From positions 1-35,267 of the forward strand of contig DWVT01000135.1 of the NCBI GenBank assembly GCA_019120075.1: a DNA stretch of 35,267 nt, given 5' to 3'. Position 1 is the stretch's first letter; every line of letters starts with the position of its first letter. Made by a program: the position numbers and the translations under genes. The DNA is from Candidatus Mediterraneibacter excrementigallinarum. GTDB lineage: Bacteria > Bacillota > Clostridia > Lachnospirales > Lachnospiraceae. Positions 8,464 through 16,581 of the stretch are shown in pieces. The notes beneath the pieces are model-generated. The model had not been told where the DNA came from and did not search any database. It saw only the letters and a program-made list of their open reading frames with translations.

Positions 8464-8706
8464 TCCCGGCTGGAAGCGCCTTTCAGGGAGGTGGGGCAGA
8501 GGAACCCGGTGACTTTGGAAGGATTGTTAGAAATAGTTAAACTCCGGGAATTCAGCGTTAATACGGGAAATGGCATTGTCTGAGCGTAAGCGAGTTGTGC
8601 CATTTCCCGTATTGTATTTAGCTGAATTTCCGGAGTTCTACTATTTCTTCAATCCTGGAACGGAACCGGAGGCCTTTGCCCCATCTCCCTGAATACGCAT
8701 CCCAGC
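8464..8706. repeat. ~240 bp imperfect inverted repeat between convergent genes
   Basis: The two halves of the intergenic region are diverged reverse complements. The core AATACGGGAAATGGCA (8560-8575) matches TGCCATTTCCCGTATT (8598-8613) exactly, around a 22-base loop containing GAGCGTAAGCGAG. Further out, AAACTCCGG/CCGGAGTT, AGAAATAGT/ACTATTTCT, GGATTG/CAATCC, TGGGGCA/TGCCCCA and CAGGGAG/CTCCCTG pair in order. It may act as a bidirectional terminator for the permease and the reductase, but its length and substitutions suggest a palindromic repetitive or mobile element. Confidence 0.8.
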
Positions 8707-8738
8707 CCGAGTCCCGTTTTCGGACTGTCTGTCACATT

Positions 8739-10745
8739 TTAAAGATATCCACGTTTCTCCAGTGTATTGAGGATATTTCTTCCTTCTTCTGTTCCGTCGA
8801 TGATTCTTCTTGCGCGAACGCTGTCACCGATGTTGAGGATTTCGATGGAGTCATCGTCCTCGAACGCCTCTCTGATCTGCTGGAGCACCGGATGTTCTGC
8901 CTTCATTCCAAGACATACAAATCCATAGTCGAAAGGAAGTTCTTTCTGCTCACCGTCTGCTTCTACGAGGAAGTTATCCGGGCGAACCTCTTTGAGTGCC
9001 GTGTTCGGCATCTGTTTTACATTGTATTTATTCATCAGAGTATTGATGTCAACTTTGGATACCGGATCGATGCCGTTTCCGATGACCGGCATCATCTCGA
9101 CGATGCTGACGTCAGCTCCGCGCGGAGCAAAGTATTCTACCACATCGAGTCCTACCGCACCTCCGCCGATAACGACAACTTTCTTTCCGGACATGTCTTC
9201 CGGATAGTCATTGTTATTGACGTGCTCGATCATATCGAGGATGCTGTATACTTTGCTTCCCTCTTTTCCGAGGTTCTCATGAAGTCCTGCGATCGGCGGG
9301 AGCAGCGGGGAAGATCCTGTTGCGTTTACGATGATATTCGGCTTCAGGTTTTTGATGAAGTTCACATCTGCTTCCATATTCGTAAAGGCAAAAAGGTTTC
9401 TCAGCTTATTTGTGCGGTGGATCATGTAGTTCGGGAAGTCGGACAGTCTCTTCTTATCCGGGATCTTGGAGATCTCTGCGGCAAGTCCGCCCAGGTAAGG
9501 TTTCTTCTCGATCAGGAATGTGGTGCAGCCGACTTCGGCAGCTGTACAGGCAGCTTCCATACCGGCTGTACCGCCTCCTACAACGACTACGTTGCACGGT
9601 TTTGTTATCTGATGTTTCTTGTAATCCTCGCCCTCTGCAACTGCAGGATTGATGGTACAGCGGATCGGGCGGTTGATGCCGATACGGTTTCCGGCACATC
9701 CGATATTACAGGAGATACACTTCCTGATATCGCAGACATCACCGAATTCAACTTTGTTTACCCATTCCGGATCAGCGATCAGACCACGTCCGATACCGAT
9801 CAGGTCAGCGTCGCCTCTTGCCAGGATGTCCTCGGCAACATGAGGATCACGGATATTTCCCATTGTGACACATGGTTTGTTATATCTTTCTTTTACGGCT
9901 TTCGCCATGTAGGAACGCCATCCGTCCGGGAAATGGTTGGAATCGATCTGGTACTGGATGGAGCCGTTCAGTCCGCAGGAAACGTCGATGACATCCGCCT
10001 CTTTTTCGATATACTGCAGATAGTCAAGGCAGTCGTCCAGAGTATTTCCGCCGTCCATAAATTCATCGGCGCTGATACGGAGGAAGATCGGGAAGAACGG
10101 TCCGACCTGTTTCCTTACTTCTTCCATTACGAGACGGGCAAAGCGTGCTCTGTTTTCAGCGGAACCGCCGAATTCATCTGTTCTCTTGTTTGTGAGAGGA
10201 GAGAGGAACTGGCTGAGGAGGTAAGAGTGTCCGGCATGGATCTCCACACAGTCAAACCCTGCTGTCTGAGCCCGCTTTGCAGCTTCTCCGTATTTCTTTA
10301 CGATGCGCATGATCTCGTCTTTCTCCAGCGGACGCGGAATCTCGCCGCCTTCTTTGGACGGGATATTGGACGCGGATACCGGCTGCATGTTTGTACGGGC
10401 GGACTGCGCGGAAGCGCCGGCATGGTTTAACTGGATTCCAATGCAGGTTCCGTGTTTGTGTATCGTCTCGGTCAGTTTGAAAAGACGGGGAATGTAATTG
10501 TCATGGTCGATGCGGAGCTGTGTTGTTCCGTTGGAGCCCTCCGGAGAGTCAACACTGGCGTTCTCTACCATGATCAGACCTGTGCCGCCTTTTGCGCGCT
10601 GCTCATAGTAATTAATATGGAGGAAACTCATCTCTCCGCTCTGCTCACCGTAGTTTGTTCCCATAGGAGTCATCATGATCCTGTTTTTCAGAGTCATGCG
10701 GCGAACGGTGAAAGGTTCAAAAATGTGTTTGTACTCTTTCTTCAT
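8739..10745 (-). CDS. FMN/4Fe-4S/FAD oxidoreductase of the old yellow enzyme/2,4-dienoyl-CoA reductase family (BaiCD/BaiH-like)
   Basis: This 668-residue protein has three parts. An OYE TIM barrel (1-~335) carries the active-site run EIHAGHSYLLSQFLSP (H170, H173, Y175) and the typical DEFGGSAENRARF. A 4Fe-4S cluster site follows with C343, C346, C350 and C363. Two nucleotide-binding Rossmann motifs come next, VVVVGGGTAGMEAA (FAD) and VVVIGGGAVGLD (NAD(P)H). Family members reduce C=C bonds next to a carbonyl or thioester. Its partners here are quinate/shikimate genes, so 3-dehydroshikimate or another cyclohexene carboxylate is a plausible substrate; that is inference. It is divergent from a LysR gene, with which it shares a 207-base promoter region. 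A bile-acid or dienoyl-CoA role cannot be excluded. Confidence 0.9.
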   Translation of the reverse strand: MKKEYKHIFEPFTVRRMTLKNRIMMTPMGTNYGEQSGEMSFLHINYYEQRAKGGTGLIMVENASVDSPEGSNGTTQLRIDHDNYIPRLFKLTETIHKHGTCIGIQLNHAGASAQSARTNMQPVSASNIPSKEGGEIPRPLEKDEIMRIVKKYGEAAKRAQTAGFDCVEIHAGHSYLLSQFLSPLTNKRTDEFGGSAENRARFARLVMEEVRKQVGPFFPIFLRISADEFMDGGNTLDDCLDYLQYIEKEADVIDVSCGLNGSIQYQIDSNHFPDGWRSYMAKAVKERYNKPCVTMGNIRDPHVAEDILARGDADLIGIGRGLIADPEWVNKVEFGDVCDIRKCISCNIGCAGNRIGINRPIRCTINPAVAEGEDYKKHQITKPCNVVVVGGGTAGMEAACTAAEVGCTTFLIEKKPYLGGLAAEISKIPDKKRLSDFPNYMIHRTNKLRNLFAFTNMEADVNFIKNLKPNIIVNATGSSPLLPPIAGLHENLGKEGSKVYSILDMIEHVNNNDYPEDMSGKKVVVIGGGAVGLDVVEYFAPRGADVSIVEMMPVIGNGIDPVSKVDINTLMNKYNVKQMPNTALKEVRPDNFLVEADGEQKELPFDYGFVCLGMKAEHPVLQQIREAFEDDDSIEILNIGDSVRARRIIDGTEEGRNILNTLEKRGYL

Positions 10746-10853
10746 AGTCTTAATCTCCTGAATGATAATGATTTCGGTTATTGGTTGTTAAATAGAGAGG
10801 TTGTTGAAAAACGGGCGTATTGTCTTTTGCTTAACAATCCGTTTACAAGCTGT

Positions 10854-10882
10854 ATTATAAAAGAAATTATCGTATAAAACAA
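10854..10882 (-). promoter_or_regulatory. promoter of the reductase gene with an inverted-repeat half site
   Basis: On the minus strand TTGTTT (10882-10877), a 17-base spacer and TATAAT (10859-10854) give a good promoter and a ~100-nt leader. GTATAAAA (10872-10879) overlaps it and is repeated inverted as TTTTATAC at 10931-10938, near the LysR start. These are candidate LysR contacts. Confidence 0.6.
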
Positions 10883-10892
10883 ATGCATATTT

Positions 10893-10921
10893 TTGATGGA
10901 ATCTATAGAAATAGTTAATAA
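10893..10921 (+). promoter_or_regulatory. promoter of the first LysR gene
   Basis: TTGATG (10893-10898), 17 bases and TAATAA (10916-10921) precede the LysR gene. The inverted half site TTTTATAC (10931-10938) lies just downstream, consistent with autorepression. Confidence 0.5.
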
Positions 10922-10952
10922 TTTGTGATATTTTATACAAAGAGGTGATCAT

Positions 10953-11834
10953 ATGAATCTGAATCAGCTGCATTATTTTTCCAAGCTCGCAGAAGTGGAG
11001 CATTATACGAAGGCGGCGGAGGAACTCGGGATCTCTCAGCCGACTCTCAGCCATGCGGTCGGAGCTCTTGAGACGGAACTGGGGACAAAGCTGTTTGAGA
11101 AGCAGGGAAGGAATATAACATTGACAAAATACGGTAAGATTTTCCGGGAATATGTGGATGAATCTATAAAAACACTGGACGCCGGTGTGAAAAAGGTCCG
11201 TTCTCTGACAGGTCAGACGGAGGGCGTGATCGAACTGGGGTACATCTATACGCTTGGAAGCGAGTTTGTCCCGTCGCTGGTCAGTGATTTTATACGTACT
11301 CACGAAGAACTGAAGGTGAAGTTCCATTTCACGGTGGGAAATACCTCCGATATCATACAGGGTCTGAAGGAGGAAAAGTATGATATCGGGTTCTGCTCCA
11401 TGGCGGAGAAGGAAAGCGGAATCCAGTTTACGCCTGTGGGGACGGAGAATCTGGTCGTTGTGGTCCCGAAAGGACATCCGCTTTCCTATGAAAAGGCCAT
11501 AGATCTTGAACAGGCGGCGGCTTATCCGCAGATCTTTTATACGCCGAACAGCGGTCTTCGGCCGGTTGTGGACCGGATGTTTGAACAGATAAAGGTGAAG
11601 CCGGAGATCGCCTATGAAATCGAGGAAGACGGGTGTATGGCGGGACTGGTGTCACAGAATTTCGGGATTGCAGTGATGCCGGAGATCCCGGTCTTAAGTC
11701 AGCTCAGTGTGGATATTGTTCCGCTCCGCAATCAGCATGAAAAGAGATATGTATATATGGCGAGATCCAGAGACACGTTTCAGCCGCCCCTGGTGCACCG
11801 GTTCGCGGAATATGTCAGAAATCGCGGGATGTAA
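10953..11834 (+). CDS. LysR-family transcriptional regulator (adjacent to the reductase)
   Basis: This 293-residue LysR protein has the N-terminal winged helix MNLNQLHYFSKLAEVEHYTKAAEELGISQPTLSHAVGALETELG, here quoted only as its span 1-44 with key SQPTLSHAV, then a linker helix and a two-lobe effector domain (about 90-293). It is divergent from the reductase, the classic layout for a LysR activator of its neighbour. Its ligand is probably a hydroaromatic acid, by analogy with shikimate-responsive QuiR of Listeria, which controls a comparable gene set; that is inference. The ATG at 10953 has an AGAGGTG site. Its end faces the second LysR gene, 61 bases away. Confidence 0.92.
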   Translation: MNLNQLHYFSKLAEVEHYTKAAEELGISQPTLSHAVGALETELGTKLFEKQGRNITLTKYGKIFREYVDESIKTLDAGVKKVRSLTGQTEGVIELGYIYTLGSEFVPSLVSDFIRTHEELKVKFHFTVGNTSDIIQGLKEEKYDIGFCSMAEKESGIQFTPVGTENLVVVVPKGHPLSYEKAIDLEQAAAYPQIFYTPNSGLRPVVDRMFEQIKVKPEIAYEIEEDGCMAGLVSQNFGIAVMPEIPVLSQLSVDIVPLRNQHEKRYVYMARSRDTFQPPLVHRFAEYVRNRGM

Positions 11835-11895
11835 AGTCCCGCCGGGAGGACCGGCGGAGATGGGGAAAATCCCGGGCAGGACAGAGGACTGCCGC

Positions 11896-12786
11896 TCAGG
11901 TATCCAGCCGTGTTCCTTCCTTTTTAATGAAAGAAATGAAATTCCTGACAGCAGGAATCTGGTAATGATCCTTCAGGTATCCCATGTATACGGTATGTCT
12001 CAGGCTGACATCGCTTAAATGGAGCTTTTCCAGAGGAAAGTGATCCAGTATATCCACATCCGCTACGAGAGCGATGCCGAAGTCTTCCGCCACAAGTGAT
12101 GCAATGGCGTTTTCATCCGGTGATTCACATACAATATTCGGGGTGATCGAATAGGCGTCAAAAGTCCGTCTGGTAAAACGTCCCAGACCGGAAGTCCTGT
12201 CATATCCCATCAGGGGATAGCGTTCCAGGTCTTTCAGTACGGGCGCCTTTTTACGGGCGAGGGGATGGCCCAGAGGCGTGATGATGATCATTTCCTGGTT
12301 CAGGATCGGGACAAACTGGATTTCCGGCTCATTTTCCACATAGGAACCGAAGATGACATCGTACTGCTCTGATTTCAGTCCGGCTACCATCTCGGCGGTA
12401 TAAGTCTGGCGGAAACTGAAACTGATATTTTCATTATTATTTCCGGCGAGAAATCGTCGGACTGTGTGGGGAATATACCTGGCGGCAAGGGGGAAGACGT
12501 AGGCGATATCCACATGTCCGGAATTTCCCGAGAGTTTTTTCATATGTTTCTCTGCGAGCCGGACGTCATCAAGGATCCGGTCTGTATGCTCGAGGAAGAT
12601 CTTTCCATATTTTGTGAGTGTGACCGTGCGGCCTTTCCGCTCAAACAGAATGATCCCGAGTTCCTTTTCCAGGTTGGAGATGGAGTGGCTCAGGGACGGC
12701 TGAGAGATGTTAAGTTCAGAGGCCGCGAGGCGGAAATGCTGGCAGCGGGCAACAGTCTGAAAGTAGATAAGCTGATTCAGTGTCAT
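11896..12786 (-). CDS. LysR-family transcriptional regulator (adjacent to aroE)
   Basis: This 296-residue LysR protein is clearly paralogous to the preceding one: LNQL-YF near the start, ASELNISQPSLSHSISNLEKELG, and a shared YGKIF after LTK. The effector domain includes IITPLGHPLARKKAP. It is divergent from aroE across a 191-base region that carries a typical LysR box at 12837-12853. Start: ATG at 12786 with AAAGGAG upstream on the minus strand. It probably controls the aroE-MFS-aroD-TRAP unit in response to quinate or shikimate. A short GC-rich hairpin (CCGCCGG-GAGGA-CCGGCGG, 11839-11857) lies between the two convergent regulators. Confidence 0.92.
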   Translation of the reverse strand: MTLNQLIYFQTVARCQHFRLAASELNISQPSLSHSISNLEKELGIILFERKGRTVTLTKYGKIFLEHTDRILDDVRLAEKHMKKLSGNSGHVDIAYVFPLAARYIPHTVRRFLAGNNNENISFSFRQTYTAEMVAGLKSEQYDVIFGSYVENEPEIQFVPILNQEMIIITPLGHPLARKKAPVLKDLERYPLMGYDRTSGLGRFTRRTFDAYSITPNIVCESPDENAIASLVAEDFGIALVADVDILDHFPLEKLHLSDVSLRHTVYMGYLKDHYQIPAVRNFISFIKKEGTRLDT

Positions 12787-12822
12787 GGCTCTGCTCCTTT
12801 CTAAAAAACTCCCTTTTGTAGT

Positions 12823-12853
12823 ATTATACTATAAATGATAGTTTAAAACTATC
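12823..12853. promoter_or_regulatory. LysR-type operator between lysR and aroE
   Basis: GATAGTTT-A-AAACTATC (12837-12853) is a perfect inverted repeat of the ATAG-N7-CTAT (T-N11-A) class used by LysR proteins. A third half site, ACTAT, at 12829-12833 forms a second inverted repeat with ATAGT. On the minus strand TATAAT (12828-12823) is a good -10 for the lysR gene, so binding here would autorepress it while activating aroE. Confidence 0.7.
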
Positions 12854-12873
12854 AAAAAAGTTAAAAAGATATA

Positions 12874-12903
12874 TTGGAACTATAATATATAATTGCGTAT
12901 AAT
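12874..12903 (+). promoter_or_regulatory. promoter of the aroE operon
   Basis: TTGGAA (12874-12879), an 18-base spacer and TATAAT (12898-12903) lie just downstream of the LysR box. The start would be near 12910, leaving a ~68-nt leader with the AAGGAG site at 12964-12969. Confidence 0.6.
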
Positions 12904-12977
12904 AAAGTCAGAGAGGTTGTTTGATATTTAACAAACAAGAGCAACAATCAACAATATTTAAAAAAGGAGAAAAAATC

Positions 12978-13856
12978 ATGGCAGAGAGAATCACAGGACA
13001 CACAGAACTGATCGGCCTGATGGCTTACCCGATCAGACATTCAAGTTCACCGGCAATGCACAACGAGGCGTTCGCGACTCTGGGACTTGATTATGCTTAC
13101 CTTGCATTTGAGGTAGACAACAGCACTCTTGAGGACGCCATCAAAGGTCTTCGTGCTTTAAAAATGGTAGGATCCAACATTTCCATGCCGAATAAGACTG
13201 TTGTAGGACAGTATCTGGATGAGCTTTCACCGGCAGCTCAGATGTGCGGTGCAGTAAATACTATCGTGAACGACAACGGAAAGCTGATCGGACACATCAC
13301 AGACGGTATCGGTTACATGCAGTCCTTAAAAGACAATGACATTGATGTGATCGGAAAGAAGATGACTATTGCAGGCGCAGGCGGAGCTGCAAAGGCAATC
13401 GAGGTGCAGGCTGCTCTTGACGGAGTAAAAGAGATCTCTATCTTCAACATCAAAGATAAATTCTGGGAGGCAGCGGAGAAGACAGTGGAGACGATCCGCA
13501 ATAACACAGACTGTATCGTAAATCTGTACGATCTGGATGACAAAGAGAAATTAAGAGAAGAGATCGCAGACAGCTATCTTTTCGCACAGGCAACAGGCGT
13601 TGGAATGAAACCCCTTGAGGGACAGTCCGTGATCCCGGATAAATCTTTCTTCCGCCCGGATCTGATCGTGACAGATACGATCTACGCTCCGAGAGAGACT
13701 CTGACTCTGAAGATGGCAAAAGAGGCAGGATGCCGCAAGACGATGAACGGTCTCGGAATGATGCTCTTCCAGGGGGATGCAGCGTTCTATCTGTGGACAG
13801 GCAAGCACATGCCGATCGATCATATGAAAGAAGTCCTCGACATCAAATATGACTAA
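12978..13856 (+). CDS. aroE: shikimate/quinate 5-dehydrogenase
   Basis: This 292-residue dehydrogenase interconverts shikimate and 3-dehydroshikimate, and in YdiB-like members also quinate and 3-dehydroquinate. The substrate serines are in HSSSPAMHN (S22, S24), catalytic Lys73 is in SMPNKTVV and Asp109 in HITDGIGY. The Rossmann loop is GAGGAAKAI. After the second strand it reads FNIKDKFW (D160) instead of the NRT-type NADPH motif of biosynthetic AroE. An acidic residue there suggests NAD(H) use and a catabolic YdiB-like role. Start ATG 12978 follows AAGGAG; an upstream TTG extension (12921) is non-homologous. First gene of the operon with the MFS carrier, aroD and the TRAP transporter. Confidence 0.92.
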   Translation: MAERITGHTELIGLMAYPIRHSSSPAMHNEAFATLGLDYAYLAFEVDNSTLEDAIKGLRALKMVGSNISMPNKTVVGQYLDELSPAAQMCGAVNTIVNDNGKLIGHITDGIGYMQSLKDNDIDVIGKKMTIAGAGGAAKAIEVQAALDGVKEISIFNIKDKFWEAAEKTVETIRNNTDCIVNLYDLDDKEKLREEIADSYLFAQATGVGMKPLEGQSVIPDKSFFRPDLIVTDTIYAPRETLTLKMAKEAGCRKTMNGLGMMLFQGDAAFYLWTGKHMPIDHMKEVLDIKYD

Positions 13857-13893
13857 AAGATAAAGAGAGAGGAAAGAGAGGGAAATAAAAAAC

Positions 13894-15081
13894 ATGAATA
13901 AGAAATATGTGCCAAGCGCGCTTATCCTTTATTTAAACTATTTTATCCATGGTATCGGATGCTCTATCTTAAGCCAGCAGGTAGTAAAAGAACTTCTTGC
14001 AGAGCAGTGGGGTATGAGCGGTGTAATGAGTGTTACGGCAGTGGCCGCAGCATTGGGACTGGGACGTCTGATCTCCCTTCCGTTTGCAGGCCCGCTGTCT
14101 GACAAATTCGGAAGAAGGATCTCTGTCCTGATCGGATGCTTCTCCTATGTGATCTTTTTCGTTGGTATCGCATTCTCACCGAATATGACTATCGCATATG
14201 TGGCAGCAGTTCTCGGAGGTATCGCAAACTCCTTCCTTGATACAGCTACATATCCGGCAGTTGCAGAGATCATCTACAAATACACAGGTATCGCGACAAT
14301 GGGAATCAAGCTGTTCATCTCTGTTGCGCAGCTTCTCCTGCCGTTCTTCCTGGGACTCTGTGTAGGAACATCTATGTCTTACCTGACGCTTCCTCTGGTA
14401 TGCGGTATTGTGATCGCAGTACTTGGCGTACTTGCTATCTTTGCTCCCCTTCCGAAGGTTGAGGGTGTAGGAAAAGGCGAGTCCTTCCTGAACAACTTAA
14501 AGAGCGCTCACTTCTCAGTAGAAAGTGTTGCCCTGATCCTGATCGGTTTCACATGTACTGCTACATTCCAGCTGTGGCTGAACTGTGCGCAGACATTCGG
14601 TACAGAAGTTGCAGGCATCGCATCTGAAGATGTTTCCATGATGCAGACATATTATTCTGCAGGAACACTTGTTGCTCTGTTTGTTACAAGCGCCCTGATC
14701 ACAAAGTTCAAACAGGTACGTTTCCTGGTGATCTATCCGGCGATCTCACTGATAATGCTGGTTCTTGTTTACATGATCAAGAGCCCGATGATCTGCTATG
14801 TAGGTGCATTCGTGATCGGTTACGCAGGAGCCGGCGGAGTGCTTCAGATGGCGACAGCTGTTGCAAACGATCTGTTCCCGAAGATCAAAGGTACACTTAC
14901 CAGCCTCGTTATGATCGCGTCCAGTCTCTGTAACTACACGATCCTGACAGCGGCTTCCAATATGACTGCATCCGGTGTTATAATCATGAATATCGTGATC
15001 ACTGTCATCGGTATCCTTCTTGCGCTGTTCGTCAACGCAAGATATGGAGTCCTGCTGAAAAACGCAGACACATCCAAATAA
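13894..15081 (+). CDS. MFS transporter, probable shikimate/quinate carrier
   Basis: This 395-residue protein has about 12 hydrophobic segments and the MFS motif A after the second (GPLSDKFGRR). It lies 37 bases after aroE and before aroD. That context, as in QsuA/ShiA-like carriers of quinate/shikimate gene sets, points to hydroaromatic acid uptake or exchange. Export of a reduced end product in exchange for substrate is equally possible. The family is certain, the substrate is inferred. Confidence 0.88.
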   Translation: MNKKYVPSALILYLNYFIHGIGCSILSQQVVKELLAEQWGMSGVMSVTAVAAALGLGRLISLPFAGPLSDKFGRRISVLIGCFSYVIFFVGIAFSPNMTIAYVAAVLGGIANSFLDTATYPAVAEIIYKYTGIATMGIKLFISVAQLLLPFFLGLCVGTSMSYLTLPLVCGIVIAVLGVLAIFAPLPKVEGVGKGESFLNNLKSAHFSVESVALILIGFTCTATFQLWLNCAQTFGTEVAGIASEDVSMMQTYYSAGTLVALFVTSALITKFKQVRFLVIYPAISLIMLVLVYMIKSPMICYVGAFVIGYAGAGGVLQMATAVANDLFPKIKGTLTSLVMIASSLCNYTILTAASNMTASGVIIMNIVITVIGILLALFVNARYGVLLKNADTSK

Positions 15082-15098
15082 TAAACAGAATTGAAAAG

Positions 15099-15147
15099 AG
15101 GCAGCAGGCCGGGGCGGCGCGGAAAACGCCGTTTCGTGACGCTGCCT
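15099..15147 (+). other. GC-rich hairpin between the MFS gene and aroD
   Basis: AGGCAGC (15099-15105) pairs with GCTGCCT (15141-15147), with an inner GGCG/CGCC pairing. No T-run follows, so an mRNA processing or stability element, or a weak attenuator, is more likely than a strong terminator. Confidence 0.5.
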
Positions 15148-15244
15148 TCCTGTGGTTAAAAAGGCGCGGTTTACAGCTGTCTTTGAGTACAGTGTGAACT
15201 GCAGCGTAAAAGTATCAAATTCACTGACAGGAGGAAGAATAAGA

Positions 15245-16006
15245 ATGAATCCGGTAAAAGTAAGAAATGTAGAGATCGGAACAGGTATTCCGAAGATCTG
15301 TGTTCCCATCGTGGGAGTTACAAGAGAAGAGATCCTTAAAGCGGCGGAGACGATAAAGACGACAGCTGCAGACGTGGTCGAGTGGCGTGTGGACTGGTAC
15401 GAAGATATCTTTGACTTCGGAAAAACAGAGGAGACGATGAAAGCGCTCAGAGATGTGCTTGGAGATACGCCGATCCTGTTTACATTCCGTACATCCAAAG
15501 AAGGCGGAGAGAAAGCGATCGAGACAGACGCATATGTTGAGCTGAACCAGAAAGCGGCAAAGACAGGTCTGATCGATCTGGTCGATATCGAGGCTTTCAC
15601 AGGGGACGATGCAGTAAAAGCTGTTGTTGAGACAGCTCATGAGTGCGGTGTGAAAGTAGTTGCTTCCAACCACGATTTCCACAAGACTCCGGAAAAGGAT
15701 GAGATCGTATCCCGACTCCGCAAGATGCAGGATCTGGGAGCGGATATCCCGAAGATCGCGGTAATGCCGCAGAGCAAGAAGGATGTCCTGACACTTCTGT
15801 GTGCGACAGAGGAGATGGCGACAGAGTATGCAGACCGCCCGATCATTACCATGTCCATGTCTGGAACCGGCGTGATCAGCCGCCTGTGCGGAGAGGTGTT
15901 CGGCTCCGCGCTGACATTCGGAGCAGTAGGAAAGGCTTCCGCACCGGGACAGATGGGAGCGGAGGATCTGCAGACTGTTCTGGGACTTCTTCACAAGAGC
16001 CTTTAA
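15245..16006 (+). CDS. aroD: 3-dehydroquinate dehydratase, type I
   Basis: This 253-residue class I enzyme interconverts 3-dehydroquinate and 3-dehydroshikimate by a Schiff-base mechanism. The catalytic residues fall at the E. coli AroD positions: H143 (SNHDFHKTP), K170 (IPKIAVMPQS) and R213 (GTGVISRLCGE). EWRVDWYED and FRTSKEGGE line the site. Start ATG 15245 has a strong AGGAGG; the upstream in-frame extension is not conserved. Its place next to aroE and transporters, away from other aromatic biosynthesis genes, indicates a catabolic or interconversion role. Confidence 0.95.
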   Translation: MNPVKVRNVEIGTGIPKICVPIVGVTREEILKAAETIKTTAADVVEWRVDWYEDIFDFGKTEETMKALRDVLGDTPILFTFRTSKEGGEKAIETDAYVELNQKAAKTGLIDLVDIEAFTGDDAVKAVVETAHECGVKVVASNHDFHKTPEKDEIVSRLRKMQDLGADIPKIAVMPQSKKDVLTLLCATEEMATEYADRPIITMSMSGTGVISRLCGEVFGSALTFGAVGKASAPGQMGAEDLQTVLGLLHKSL

Positions 16007-16088
16007 GTATAATCATCTTATATTGATTTTCGCGAATGAAATGGGAGATGAAGATGTTTCTCGTCTCCCTTTAATTAGGAGAATTTTT

Positions 16089-16580
16089 ATGAAAAAAGCA
16101 ATTAACTGGATTGACGAGTATCTGGAAGAGGTACTCCTGGTGGCTGCTCTTGCAGCCATGGCGGTGATCATGGGAGTGCAGGTGTTCTGCAGATATGTGC
16201 TTGGCGCCTCGCTGTCCTGGTCTGAGGAGCTGACCAGGTATATTTTTATCTGGGCAGGATTTTTGAGCGTCAGCTATTGTACGAAAAAATGTATTTCCAT
16301 CAAGATCGAACAGTTTGTCGCGCTGTTTCCGAAACGCGGCAAGGCGATGTTCAAGGTGGTAAACCACACGTTTGAACTGATCCTGTTCCTTTATCTGATT
16401 CCGTTTGCGTGGAAATATCTGATGTCCGCCGTGGCAAACGGGCAGACAAGTCCGGCTATGGAGATTCCGATGTATTATGTACAGGCAGCGCCCCTGGTAG
16501 GATTTATCCTTTCTGCGATCCGTGTACTTCAGAGGTGGATCGCGGAGTTCAATTCAGTGCGCCGGAAAGGAGGAGAGTGA
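16089..16580 (+). CDS. dctQ: TRAP transporter small permease (DctQ)
   Basis: This 163-residue membrane protein has four helices and the DctQ signature (VFCRYVLGASLSWSEELTRY, then FIWAGFLSVSYC). It is the small subunit that joins the large permease in sodium-driven TRAP uptake of organic acids. ATG 16089 follows TAGGAGA; the upstream ORF extension is not membrane-like. The stop is one base from the dctM start. It belongs to the aroE-aroD operon, so its substrate is probably quinate or shikimate. Confidence 0.92.
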   Translation: MKKAINWIDEYLEEVLLVAALAAMAVIMGVQVFCRYVLGASLSWSEELTRYIFIWAGFLSVSYCTKKCISIKIEQFVALFPKRGKAMFKVVNHTFELILFLYLIPFAWKYLMSAVANGQTSPAMEIPMYYVQAAPLVGFILSAIRVLQRWIAEFNSVRRKGGE

Positions 16581-16581
16581 G

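Noticed and set aside
8676-10430. A 584-codon open frame on the plus strand
   Set aside because: It is antisense to the reductase gene, whose protein has full family motifs. The antisense product has no recognisable domain and is a codon-bias shadow.
14746-15600. A 284-codon minus-strand frame over the MFS and aroD genes
   Set aside because: It crosses two real genes and an intergenic hairpin and has no homology that I can see.
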